From: JAUVPB01 sp965223695
GTDB taxonomy: Bacteria > Actinomycetota > Thermoleophilia > Gaiellales > Gaiellaceae
Assembly (NCBI GenBank): GCA_965223695.1
Contig: CBDCXJ010000026.1
Span: 42,651-106,650, forward strand
Reading direction: 5' to 3'
Length of the DNA: 64,000 nt
Shown in pieces: positions 44,306 through 54,329 of this stretch. Position 1 is the stretch's first letter. Every line of letters begins with the position of its first letter. The notes below the pieces were generated by a model. It saw only the letters and a list, made by a program, of their open reading frames with translations. It did no database searches and was not told where the DNA came from. Both the position numbers and the translations under genes were made by a program.

Positions 44306-44827
44306 ACAACGCCGGTCGCGTCGATGGCGGCGGCGTCGCTCGCGGCCGTCTTCTGTTGGCCCTTCCCTTTCTTTGCTTCCGGCGGCGGCAGGTCGTCGAT
44401 CAGCTGCCAGCCGGCCCGCCCGCCGACAGTTCTCAGCGTCAGGCCGATGCCATCCCAGCTGTAGTTGGACTTATTCAACGCGAGCCGGGCAACGCGCTCG
44501 GGCCTGTTGGGGTTGCCCTGCCTCTCGGAGAGCGCGTCACTGTTGACGTCCTTGTCCCGCTCGGGTTGACGGAGCGTCCACAGGGCCCTCACCAAGCCCC
44601 GCCACGCGGTCGAGCCCGAATAGTCAGCGCCCTCACCCTCCCGTGCCTTCGCCGGGTGCGCGGTCAACACAACAGCGCAGCCCGACTCGCTCGCCCACCC
44701 AGCCCAATCCTCCAACGCGAGGGAAACTAGTGCCCTGTTGTTCTCCTCCAGCGCCAAAGCCAGACTCGACGGGTCAAGCACCAGCAGACGGGCCTCGACC
44801 CGTTGACAGTAGTCGCGCAGCCCGCGG
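44302..44827 (-). pseudogene. Primase-helicase 3' fragment, second copy
   Basis: From the IS256 edge at about 44,827 it reads LRDYCQRVEARLLVLDPSS and continues to the natural end AAIDATGVV. Over about 400 bp it matches 19,790-20,188 with one visible base difference (HAAK there, HPAK here). It then continues past the point where the first copy was cut, adding about 39 residues (GRAGWQLIDDLPPPEAKKGK and on). The first four fifths of the gene are missing here. Both copies together give the full protein. Confidence 0.9.
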
Positions 44828-46298
44828 GGTTGTCCCGTAGTTCGTAGATCTTTGTAGGGGCGGCGGTCCCTCCGTGCCCGTCCGTTCCGGTTGGGAGCGT
44901 GGCGAGCGATCCGCTCGAAGATCGAAGGAGGAACCGCCGTGGGGAGCAACGTACCGGTCGCTGAGGCGACCCTGGATGAGGCCGTTTTGCCGGAGCGCGT
45001 TTCAGGAGGCGCTGGGGCAGTTGGTCGGGGCAGCGAGGGAGGGACTGCTCGCGCTGTCGGTCGGGGTCGGGCTTGGCGTGATGAGTGAACTGTTGGAGGA
45101 GGAGGTCGAACACGTTGTCGGCCCGAGGGGTAAGCACGACTTTGACCGGAGTGCGGTCCGTCACGGTCGCGAGTCTGGGGAGGTGACGCTAGGCGGGCGG
45201 CGCGTCCAGGTTGAGCGGCCGCGTGTTCGCACAGCGGACGGATCACGCGAGGTCAGGCTGGCGACGTACGAGCATTTCGCCGATCGTGATCTGCTCTCGC
45301 GGGTCGTGTTGGAGCGGATGCTTGCCGGCGTCTCGACGCGCCGCTACGCGCGAACGCAGGAGCCGGTCGGCACTGGCGTCGAGACCAAGGCGCGCTCGAC
45401 GTCGAAGTCGTCGGTGTCGCGGGCGTTCGTTGAGCGCACCCGCGTGGCGCTTGAGGAGCTGATGAGCCGCCGCCTCGACGACGTCAGGCTGGCGGTGATG
45501 ATGCTCGACGGGATCGAGCTGAAAGGGCGCACGAACATCGTCGCGCTCGGGATCACCACCGAGGGCGTCAAGATCCCGCTGGGGCTGTGGGAGGGCTCGA
45601 GCGAGAACGCGACCGTGGCGAGGGCGCTGCTCTCCGATCTGGTCGAGCGTGGGCTCGACACCGAGCAGGGCATCCTGTTTGTGATCGACGGCTCCAAGGC
45701 GCTGCGCAAAGCGATCCGCGATGTCTTCGGCCAGGACGCGCCCGTCCAGCGCTGTCTCCGCCACAAGGAACGAAACGTGCTCGAGCATCTCCCGGAGCGC
45801 GACCGGCCTCCGATCAAACGTCGGCTCCGCCAGGCCTGGGCCGAGCACGACCACGAGCGAGCGCGCAGCGAGTTACACGCGCTCGCCACGGAACTCGAGC
45901 GGTCGCGTCCCGGCGCCGCAGCCTCGCTGCGCGAAGGCCTCGACGAGACACTCACCCTCACCCGGCTCGGGATCCGCGGCAACCTGAAGCGCACCCTCGA
46001 GAGCACGAACCCGTGCGAGTCGATGATCGAGATCTGCCGGCGCACCAGCCGCAACACCAAGCGCTGGCAATCCGGCGAGATGTGCCTGCGCTGGACAGCG
46101 GCCGGGATGCTCGAAGCCGAACACCAATTCCGTCGGATCATCGGCTACCACGACCTCGCCAAACTCGTCATCGCGATCGAGCACGAACTCGATCAGCCCA
46201 CCGTCCCGACTGCGAACGAGGAGCCCGCTACCCTCCTCACCGCCTACCCACCAAACCCGGGACCGCCGCCACGAAAATCCACGGCCACCGGGACATCC
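44828..46298 (+). mobile_element. IS256-family (Mutator-like) insertion sequence
   Basis: About 1470 bp. The ends 44828-44857 and 46269-46298 are imperfect inverted repeats sharing GTCCCG and the spaced G/CGT/GAT/TT/GT pattern over 30 bp (about 21 matches). It carries one frameshifted transposase gene and cuts the second primase-helicase copy. Only CCGCG is common to both flanks, so the 8-9-bp target duplication is not confirmed. Confidence 0.8.
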
Positions 46299-46388
46299 TC
46301 CGCGACCCACCCTACGCCGTCAGGTCGCGTACCGGACTCGAACATTCCTGCAAATAAGGTTTTCTATGTGTTTGTAACCACATTTTAG
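44939..46388 (+). pseudogene. IS256-family transposase, frameshifted near the start
   Basis: GTG 44939, with AAGGAGGA upstream, gives MGSNVPVAEATLDEAVLPER, then a one-base deletion near 45,000 shifts the frame. The rest reads FQEALGQLVGAAREGLLALS through the whole Mutator-type domain: MMLDGIELKGRTNIVALGI (first Asp), ILFVIDGSKALRKAIRDVFG (second Asp), VQRCLRHKERNVLEHLP and the Glu in RTLESTNPCESMIEICRRT. Reading continues past the IS end to a stop at 46388. A 5' fragment of a close relative lies at 50,369. Confidence 0.9.
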
Positions 46389-46870
46389 CCCACGCTGACG
46401 GCGGGACGGCACAGGACTCTCCGGGACTATTCGGCACCCATGAGCCCGGTGAGCGCGGCGGCTTTGGCAGCCCCCATGCCGCCGTCCGGGATCGGCTGGA
46501 GTGCACGCTGACCTGTCGGCACGTGCCGACCTGTTGGGAGTTGCCCAGGCAGATCGGGTTCTCGTCGACCCTTCCGTGTCCTGCTGGGGTCATGCGAGAT
46601 CTCCTGGATTGAGCAGGCTGACGGCGACAGCGGCGCCAGCCTCGCAGCAGCGCAGGGTGGCGTAAGCGCACCAAGCGAGCACTACCGGGAAGGAAGCCGG
46701 CCCGTAGCGTAGAGCTGGCCTGCGTGTTCTCCGACGATGGGTCGGCTCCTTGGGCCTGGGCGGCGCCTCGCTGTTGCGGAGCAGGATTCGTGCTCCAAGA
46801 CTTGGCCCGACCCAGGCTGTCACGGCATGGCGGCGTGGGAGCATCGTCGTGCCGCACCGTTTGGGCAGCG
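46299..46870. other. Region without recognisable gene
   Basis: Begins with an AT-rich stretch (GTTTTCTATGTGTTTGTAACC, 46,357-46,377) unlike the rest of the zone, then GC-rich DNA with no family motif. The 5' part of the terminase large gene would be expected here but cannot be read. Confidence 0.45.
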
Positions 46871-46874
46871 GCCA

Positions 46875-47765
46875 GAGGCTGGCCGGGCGACCCCAACTAC
46901 TTGAGCGTGTGGGAGCCGGCGACGCGTGACCGGATGTTGGCCGCGTTGGAGACGGGGCTGGGGAAGTTCCTAACAGCCGGTTGGTCGCGTTGGGGACGCG
47001 GTCGGCGAGCGAGGGGCACTGGTTCGCGCGGATGCTGGCGGGTGGCGCCGGATTCGCGCTGTCGTATGCTGCCTCCGCCGATGACCCTCCGTTTCGTGTG
47101 GCGACGTGGCGGAAGGCGAACCCTTCCCTCGATCATCTCCCCTCTCTCCGCCGGCAGATCATGGACGAGGCGGAGAAGACGCGGCGGGACCCGTCGATAC
47201 TGGCGGCGTTTCGTGCGCTCCGGTTGAACCAGGGCACCGACGACACGCTCCAGGTGTTCCTGCTGGACGCGGGCACCTGGGAGCAGATCGAGGGGCACGC
47301 CTGTTGAGAGGGGCCGGCCGTGTGGGGTGTGGATCTCGGCACATCGGCGGCTCAGTCGGCGGTCGCGTGCTACTGGCCAGCTTCGGGGGCGCTCGCGTGT
47401 GTGGCTGCGTTCCCTTCGGAGCCGTCGCTGGGCGAGCGGGGTTTGCGGGACGGGTTGGCTCCCTGTATGCGAGGTGTGCTGAGCGAGGCGAGCTGGTGAC
47501 GTGCGGTGGTGCCGCGGTCGATGTCCGCGAGCTCGTGTGTGAGGCGATATCCCGGGGTTCCACGTGCTGATCTGGTGTTGCGGGGGATGGGGTTCCTCGA
47601 TGGAGCCGCGGATGTGCGGGCGTTCCGGCGGTCCTGTCTTGAGTGGCCGGTGGCTCCTGAGCCGTCACTGCTCTTGCGCCCTGCGATGTCGGAGGCGAGG
47701 GTGGTCACGGACGCTGCCGGGAACGCGGAGCTTTCGTCGAACGGCCTGGCCATGCGCTCAGCGGT
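46875..47765 (+). pseudogene. Phage terminase large subunit, multiply frameshifted
   Basis: The large terminase is the packaging motor and nuclease. Pieces in three frames align in order. First WPGDPNYLSVWEPATRDRML, then from 46,980 MVALGTRSASEGHWFARMLA, FRVATWRKANPSLDHLPSLR and ILAAFRALRLNQGTDD. After a stop at about 47,305 the nuclease part follows, GVDLGTSAAQSAVACYWP (metal-binding Asp), GSLYARCAERGELVT, ADLVLRGMGFLDGAADVRAF and AMSEARVVTDAAGN. It is interrupted at about 47,765 by an IS481 relic. The ATPase part upstream is missing or unreadable. Confidence 0.8.
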
Positions 47766-47769
47766 GATC

Positions 47770-48258
47770 GCTCACAGCGAGCTCGCCGCTGGATGCATCC
47801 TGAGACGCGGGTTGGCTATGACTACGCCCATGCGCTCGTCGACGACCATTCACGGCTCGCCTACGTCGAGCTCCATGACGACGAGCGGGCTGCCACCGTC
47901 ACCGGCTTCGTCGAGCGGGCACTCGCCTGGTTCGCAGAGCACGGCGTGGTCGCCAAGCGACTGATGACCGACAATGCCTGGAGCTACACCCACAGCCGCT
48001 CGCTGCGCGAGCTGCTCGCCAGCCGCTCGATCAGACACCTGACCACCAAGCCCTACCGCCCGCGCACCAACGGCAAGGTCGAGCGCTTCCACCAGATGAT
48101 GGCCCGCGAGTGAGCCTACGGCATGACCTACGCCTCCCACCGTCATCGCAACGCGGCACTGCCATACTGGCTCTTCCACTACAACGAGCGCAGGCCGCAC
48201 AGCTCGTTAGGGGACCGGCCGCCGATCAGCCGCGTTCATAACGTCTGTAGGCAGGACA
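47770..48258 (+). pseudogene. IS481-family transposase, 3' half, with TGA in the DDE core
   Basis: Reads VGYDYAHALVDDHSRLAYVE (first Asp region), LMTDNAWSYTHSRSLRELLA (second Asp) and RTNGKVERFHQMMARE (Glu). A TGA at 48111-48113 stands where relatives have Trp, and the frame continues AYGMTYASHRHRNAALPYWL and RRPHSSLGDRPPISR. The right end of the element is ACA at 48256-48258, followed by GCTAGA, which fits the NCTAGN target. The left half of the IS is gone. Confidence 0.85.
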
Positions 48259-48482
48259 GCTAGACCCGCGCCGCGAAGTTAGATCCACCGAGGAGTGTCG
48301 TGCCGCTGGCGGGCGAGGCGAAGCCGTGCTCGCCGGCGGGTTCGAAGCCGAAGCGAGCTCGATCGCTGTGGGCCGGGGGGTTGGGGCGGCGCCGAGGCGC
48401 TCGTCGGGGAGGGCGGTCGGTGGTCGTCGAGTGGCGAGGCGGGTGGTGCTGAAGTCAGGGGGAGGGGTCGGGGTGGCGACTT

Positions 48483-48960
48483 CTAAGGAGCGGCCGAAAC
48501 GCAGCGTTCATAGGCGTTTCTGGGTGTTTCTGTGACAGCTAACGACGGTGTGCGTGACAGATAACGGCGGTCGGGTCGGCGACCATCGTTGTCAGGTTGC
48601 GCGCCGGCGGGTGGCAGTAGCAGCGGCCCGTGCCGTGTGTCTTCGATGATCAGCTCACCCGCCGCTTCGAGCTTCCTTATGGCTGTCTTGGCGCGCTCGA
48701 GCTGCTTGCGGCGCAGCGCGCTGCCGGGTTGGCCTTCCATGCCGGGGAAGGCGAGCGTGACGAGCTCGGCGTCCGTGGCGGGCTCGTGGCCGCTCTTGAG
48801 TGGTAGCCATCGTCCGTGCTTGGGCGCGTGCGTGCGGCCGGGCTCGTGCCATCTGTAGGCGAGGTTCAGCAGCGCCCGGTATTGCGGCGCCGAGCGGGTG
48901 CCGATGCGGCCAGGTTCGGGCTGACGGCGGGGCCGCTCATGGTGCCGGGCGGCAGGTGGA
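48483..48960 (-). pseudogene. Fragment of a possible replication/DNA-binding protein
   Basis: The minus strand reads RQPEPGRIGTRSAPQYRALL, NLAYRWHEPGRTHAPKHGRW, SALRRKQLERAKTAIRKLEA and AGELIIEDTRHGPLLLPPAG, a winged-helix-like block followed by an unstructured tail to TGA at 48483. Spacing recalls the C-terminal part of the 549-residue protein at 42,656, but no clear match. Upstream pieces (VVHVRDLPSATRLDDVLGLI) are in another frame, so the gene is broken. Confidence 0.4.
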
Positions 48961-49871
48961 CGATCAGGCCGAGCACGTCGTCGAGACGGGTGGCGCTTGG
49001 CAGGTCTCGGACGTGGACGACGGTTCGGTTGCCGACGAGCCGGTGGTCGGGTCTTCCCACTCGACGCGGGCGGCGCTCGAGGCCAGCGCGTCGGCTGCGG
49101 CCTCTAGGCGGGACATGTATTCGTTTGGCCTGGGCCGGCGATGCGCAGCGGGTGGCGGCGTGCTCGGGCAACGGCCCGAGACCGTTGCTCTCCCGGGCGA
49201 GTTCGCACGCCCACAGCACGGCGGCGGCAGCGGTCGGCCCGCTCGGCCAGGACGTCGGGCTCGACTGGGCGCTCACAACAGCCGCTCCGCCGGATCGTCG
49301 GCAGGATCAGCGCCGTTGGCGCCGGCGGCGCCGCCCTCTGCTTAAGGGGCACGGGGTCGTGGTCGGAGCACCACCTGGGTTTGGCCCCATTGGGGACGCG
49401 GGGGCTGGCCAGGGTACGGTTGCACGCCGACCTGTGCTTGCTTACGTGGCTGGCGCTCGCCGTTGTGAGCGGCCGACCGTGAGCTCCGCGGGAGCCCACC
49501 AGAGCGGACAGTGCTCATAACCCGTCTGTTGAGGGCGGCCCCTGCGGCGTCCGCGCCTGCTGTGGGGCTGTCCTCGGGCGTGGGTATCTCCTTCTTGGTC
49601 GCACCCCCTGTCGGAGCCACGTAGGGCTGGGTCGTTCGTGCCGATCAGTGCTGAGTATTCCCGCGGCCGACTTGCCCGGTTGGGGCGTTCGATCGGTTGT
49701 GCTGCTCACGTCGGTGCGCGCGAATATTGGGTGCCGATCCTGCCTCATTTCGCGCGATGTCTCACGGGCTAGCGGCGAGTACCGCCATCCAGCACACGAC
49801 GCCCAGGTCGTCCTCGCTGATCTTGGCCGGCACCTCGTCATGTTTGACTGCCTGTAGGCCGAGCTTGGCGA
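48961..49871. other. Region with only decayed reading frames
   Basis: The part next to the fragment above contains frameshifted pieces of the same gene on the minus strand (LEAAADALASSAARVEWEDP). From about 49,250 to 49,870 nothing could be recognised. Confidence 0.4.
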
Positions 49872-49967
49872 CTAGGAGGGTCTAGCGAAACGCTGTAGGC
49901 CACTGTCCATGCGGCTGCCGGACTAAGCAGTCTTGGCGGCTACCCACGATCCAGCGGCATCTTACCC
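49872..49967 (+). repeat. Diverged direct repeat, right copy
   Basis: The first 22 bp equal those at 37625-37646 (CTAGGAGGGTCTAGCG and on), followed by scattered matches including TCCATGCGG and TACCCACGA. Together with the left copy it brackets most of the second mobile zone. Confidence 0.6.
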
Positions 49968-49974
49968 ATCATAT

Positions 49975-50368
49975 TCACGCCATCCCGGGGAACCGAGGCT
50001 TCGCCGCCCACGGTTCCCTGATATCAAAGGGAACTGACCCCTTGAAGCCGAGGAGCTTGCCGTCGTACGTGTGAAGCTCCGCGGCACCGAGCCGTTGTGC
50101 GCTTGCCAAGTGAATGGCGTCAAGTGGCGTCAGCCGCTCACCACGTTCCAGCCGAGCTATGCGCACGAGATCGCGTGCATCGAGGCCGATCAACCTGTGG
50201 AACTCAATCAACCTGACCGGTGCGCCCTCCACCCAGAACGCCTCAATAGCGGAGAGCACGGTCGGATCGGGCGAACTGGAATCTTGCTCGTCCTTCCCGA
50301 AGGCAACCTCTACTTGACTGACCGTTGAAGTGACCAGCTCGAACTCGCCCTCATCAGCCTCGTCTAGC
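49975..50368 (-). pseudogene. PIN-domain protein (VapC-like), 5' end lost to IS256
   Basis: Reads GEFELVTSTVSQVEVAFG (with the second conserved acid in SQVEV) and LTPLDAIHLASAQRLGAAEL (third acid), then HTYDGKLLGFKG and the end FPGMA. This is the C-terminal three quarters of a PIN-domain ribonuclease of the VapC toxin type. The first about 35 residues, including the first catalytic Asp, are replaced by IS256 sequence. No antitoxin gene is visible. Confidence 0.7.
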
Positions 50369-50766
50369 GGGGTCGCCCCAAGTTCGTGGATCTTTGTAGA
50401 GGCGGCGGTCCCTCCGTGCCTGTCTGCTCCGGTTGGGAGCGTGGCGAGCGATCCGCTCAAAGATCGGGGGAGGAACCCCGTGGGGAGCAACGTACCGGTC
50501 GCTCGCGTTCAGGAGGCGCTGGGGCAGTTGGTCGGGGCAGCGAGGGAGGGACTGCTCGCGCTGTCGGTCGGGGTCGGGCTTGGCGTGATGAGTGAACTGT
50601 TGGAGGAGGAGGTCGACGAGGTCGTTGGCCCGAGGGGTAAGCGCGACTTTGACCGGAGTGCGGTCCGTCACGGTCGCGAGTCTGGGGAGGTGACGCTAGG
50701 CGGGCGGCGCGTCCAGGTTGAGCGGCCGCGTGTTCGCGCAGCGGACGGATCACGCGAGGTCAGGGA
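50369..50766 (+). mobile_element. IS256 5' fragment
   Basis: About 400 bp close to 44,828-45,256, with the same left-end pattern (GTTCGTGGATCTTTGTAG), leader and coding start MGSNVPVA joined to VQEALGQLVGAAREGL by a small deletion that happens to keep the frame. It ends in EVR at about 50,766, where the transporter operon leader begins. Confidence 0.88.
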
Positions 50767-50854
50767 CACGGCGTCTATCAACCATCGGCCAGTTCTAGTA
50801 GGCTCGTCGAGCCCAAGATGGGTGGTTGCGAGAAGGCGGCGGAAGGAGGAGGAC

Positions 50855-52359
50855 ATGGCGGATCGTGAGTATCAGCGATATCTTGTTGACGAGGTGCTTG
50901 CCGGGCGAATGTCGCGGCGCGCCCTAATGAAGCGCGCCGCTGTTGCAGGCCTCTCGGTGACGGTGATCGGGTCGCTGCTCGCGGCCTGTGGCGGCGACGA
51001 CAGTGGAGCACAGCGCCCGCTCCAGCAGAGCTCCGGCCGAAGCGGAGGCTCCCGCGGGAGCGGGAGACAGCGAGCTTCTCGATGAGACGCTCTCGGATCA
51101 GAGCCTCGACATGAGGTTCATCTGGTTCGAGTGGCCTCCCGCGCAGACGCTCGAGCGGTTCGCGAACGAGTTCTACGTCCCCCTTCGGCCGAACGTGAGC
51201 ATCGCTGTCGACACCGTGCCGATCGCGAACTGGCACGACGCGATCTTCACCGAGTTCGCGGCGCAGCAAACAGCCTTCACCCTGCCGATCCTCGACTCAC
51301 AGTTCATCGGCGAGGCAGCAGTGAATAGACACATCGTTGACATGACCGCGTGGATTCACGAGCAGTCCGGGATCGACCTGAACAACTACGACCCGTTCAT
51401 GATCGCGACGTACGGGCAGTACCCGCAGACGCGAACAGGTGCTTTCGAGCCCGGCGCGAAACTCTACGGGTTGCCGCTCTTGGGCGACAGTATGTCAACT
51501 CTCTATCGCAAGGATTTGATCGGCGAGACGCCGCCAGCGACTTGGGAAGAGATGCTGGGAATGGCCAGGGAGATCCATGATTCATCGCAGGACATCTCTG
51601 GACTTGGCTTCCATACTGCGGGCACCGCCGACTCCGCTGCAGGCACGTTGAACATGATCCTGTGGCTGTATGGCGGCGAGCTCTGGGACGGATGTGGCCA
51701 GATCGAAGGCATCCTGAACGATGAGAAGGGTCTCAAGGCGATGGATGTCATTGTCAACGAGATGACTCCTCTCGCGCCACCTGGTTCGTCTGACTATTTC
51801 ATCTCCGAGGTGAATAACGCTTTCGCTCAGGGGACCATTGCTTTCGGCTTCAACTGGGTTGCGGCGGTTGGCGGCAACCTTGACCCCGAACAGTCAACTC
51901 TAGGTGACACTGCGGATGAACTCCGCGATATCGTCGGCTTTGCCCAAATCCCTCCGCAGGAGACAGACGCTGTTCCGATCGGTGGTCTGGGTTTGCACAT
52001 CTCCTCCTACGCCTCGCCGGAGCTGCAGGCGGAGGCCCTCAACTTCATCAAGTGGTTCCATCAGCCCGAGACGCAGCTCGAATGGGGCGCGTTCGGCGGC
52101 TTCCCCTCAACGTTGGAGGCGCTTAATTCGCCCGACTTCCTCACGGAGGAAAAGCCATACAACCAGGTTTTCGTCGACTCCATCCCCGCGGCTCAAGGAC
52201 TTCTGGAACATGCCTGAGTACGCACAGCTTCTTGACATTCAGAACGTCAACACGAACGGAGCGATTACAGGGGCTTCGTCGGCAGAGGACGCAATCAACG
52301 CCATCGCTAAAGAGCAACAGGCTATCCTCGTAGACCGCGGCTACACGCCGTGCGCGTAG
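50855..52359 (+). pseudogene. ABC transporter substrate-binding lipoprotein, two frameshifts
   Basis: A carbohydrate-type (family 1) extracellular binding protein. ATG 50855, behind AAGGAGGAGG, gives MADREYQRYLVDEVLAGRMS, a twin-Arg-like SRRALMKRAAVAG segment and the lipobox SLLAAC. Near 51,010 the frame shifts and continues MRFIWFEWPPAQTLERFANE, YGLPLLGDSMSTLYRKDLIG, ATWEEMLGMAREIHD and GLGLHISSYASPELQAEALN. Near 52,195 it shifts again to DFWNMPEYAQLLDIQNVNTN and ends DRGYTPCA at 52359. With both shifts repaired it is a full-length protein of about 500 residues. Confidence 0.85.
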
Positions 52360-52440
52360 GTATGGGTGACAAAATGTCTGATTTCAGGGTGTGATACTGA
52401 GCTCTAGGGCAGACTAGAACTCGAGAGGGCTCCTCCCCTT

Positions 52441-53382
52441 GTGGCGACAACGCGAGAAGTCTCTTCTGCAAACATTCGAGGTTCCATCCGTCGCGGCGCG
52501 GCGATTTCGTTTCTTGACGGATCGCCGTCTTGCGGTCCTGTTCATCCTGCCCGCGATCCTGATCTTGCTCTTCTTGACGATCTTTCCGCTCGTCTACTCA
52601 CTCGGAGCATCCTTCACGAACTACTCGGTTTTCCGGGTGACAGAGGCTACAAACTGGGTTGGGATCGACAACTACAAAGAGGTGTTTACGAGCGGCCGTG
52701 TGCACGGGCGTTGGGTAACCACTCTGATGTTCGTTGCTGGAGCCGTCAGCCTCCAGGCCCTTGCTGGCTTCTTCATCGCTTTTTGATCTCACGCCGTTTG
52801 CGCGGCAGAGGAGCGCTGATGCTTCTCTTCCTCGCTCCTCTCATGCTGGCGCCCGCGATGGTTGGCGTCTTCTGGAAATTCATGCTGAACGCTCAGTTCG
52901 GAGTCGTCAACAACCTCATCGACGCCGTCGGCCTCCCGAGGGTTCTATGGTTGAGCGACCCGGATCTTGCGCTCTTCTCGGTCATGCTGGTGGACACCTG
53001 GCAGTGGACGCCGTTCATCATGATCATTGCGCTTGCCGCACTGACCACGGTACCTCGTCATCTCTACGAGGCCGCCGAGATCGATCGCGCCTCCGAATGG
53101 TTCAAGTTCCGAGAGATCACCTTGCCACTCGTCTGGCCTCTCCTGCTTATCGCGATTCTGTTCCGCGCCATAGAGGCCTTCCGTCTCTTCGACAGTGTCT
53201 TTGTGCTTACGAGCGGTGGCCCAGGCCGCGAAACTGAGGTCATCTCACTTCACATTTACAAGGTGGCGTTCTTTAACGGCGATACGGGGAAGGCCTCAGC
53301 CTACGGTGTTGTCGTTGTGATTTTTGTAATCATTGCGTCCCAGTTCTATCTCCGTTACCTCAAGAAAGTGCAGGCGCGCTGA
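52441..53382 (+). pseudogene. Sugar-type ABC permease (first), two compensating frameshifts
   Basis: GTG 52441 reads MATTREVSSANIRGSIRRGA, shifts near 52,515 to TDRRLAVLFILPAILILLFL, TIFPLVYSLGASFTNYSV and LQALAGFFIAF, then shifts back at a T5 run near 52,785 to LISRRLRGRGALMLLFLAPL. The EAA loop (YEAAEIDRASEWFKFREITL) that contacts the ATPase is present, as is SGGPGRETEVISLHIYKVAF. Six helices are expected. Its stop overlaps the next start as TGATG. Confidence 0.85.
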
Positions 53383-54303
53383 TGGTCGCGCGAGCCGAAA
53401 GGCAGCCGAAGCCAGCCACTGTCGATCAGCCACGATCCCGCCGGCGACGACCAGGCACGCGCAGGTTCCGCTGGGCAACGGCAGTCGAGATCGCGCTCCT
53501 GACGCTCGCCGCGGTGATCGTCGCGTTTCCGCTCTTTTTCATGATCACGAGCGGGCTGAAGCATGAGGTTGATATCTTCAGTACCGATCTGAGCAAGGTC
53601 GTGAACTTCGCGCCAACTCTCGACAACTTCCGAGACGTGTTCAGTACAACAAGCGAGGGCCTTGATCTCTATCAGAATTTCTTGAACTCGGTGATCGTTG
53701 CGGGTGGTGCGACGCTCCTTGCGACTGGACTGGGTGTCCCTGCGGCCTGGGCATACTCCCGCCTTAAACCGAGGGATCAGAACACCAGCTCTTTTTCATC
53801 CTCTCGACGCGAATGATGCCGGCCATTGTCGTGCTTGTGCCCATCTTCATTTTCTATCAAAGAAACTGGACGGGCCTTCACGACACATACATCGGCCTGA
53901 TCCTCTTATATACGGCCTTCAATCTTCCGTTCACGATCTGGATGATGAAGGGATTCATCGATCAAGTACCACAAGAGTACGAGGATGCGGCGATGGTCGA
54001 TGGCTATTCGCGAGTCGAAGCTTTTTGGCGGGGGACACTTGCTTTGCTCGTGCCAGGAATCGCCGCTACTGGGATCTTTGCGTTTATCTTCTCTTGGAAC
54101 GAGTTCGTGTTCGTGACCTTTCTGGCCCCGCGCAATGCGACGACGGTTCCGGCTGCCATCGCGAAGCTTCCTGGCTCCGTCCCCGTAGAATGGGGTCTTA
54201 TCGCAGCGGCGTCTGTCGTCTTCGCCATCCCGTATTGATCTTCGCTTACTTTGTTCGGCGGAACCTGGTCAGCGGCTTTACGCTCGGCTCGGTGCACGAC
54301 TAG
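53382..54303 (+). pseudogene. Sugar-type ABC permease (second), two frameshifts
   Basis: MalG/UgpE type. ATG 53382 gives a basic N-terminus, then ALLTLAAVIVAFPLFFMITS and LNSVIVAGGATLLATGLGVP. Near 53,785 one base is missing. It continues MMPAIVVLVPIFIFYQRNW, the EAA loop EYEDAAMVDGYSRVEAFWRG and IFSWNEFVFVTFLAPRNA. Near 54,233 it shifts again to end FVRRNLVSGFTLGSVHD. Both missing bases fall in short homopolymers. Confidence 0.85.
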
Positions 54304-54329
54304 TGTCGGTCGTGAGGCTGTAAGCCCGT

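Noticed and set aside
46320..46385. Possible tRNA or attachment site (TTCGAGTCCGG on the minus strand next to AT-rich DNA)
   Set aside because: The T-loop-like sequence has no pairing stem and the anticodon-like hairpin has an eight-base loop.
20334..48113. Genetic code change (TGA or TAG read as an amino acid)
   Set aside because: In-frame stops occur only in IS genes and frameshifted genes, while intact genes such as ppk1, sthA and dinB use TAG/TGA as normal stops.
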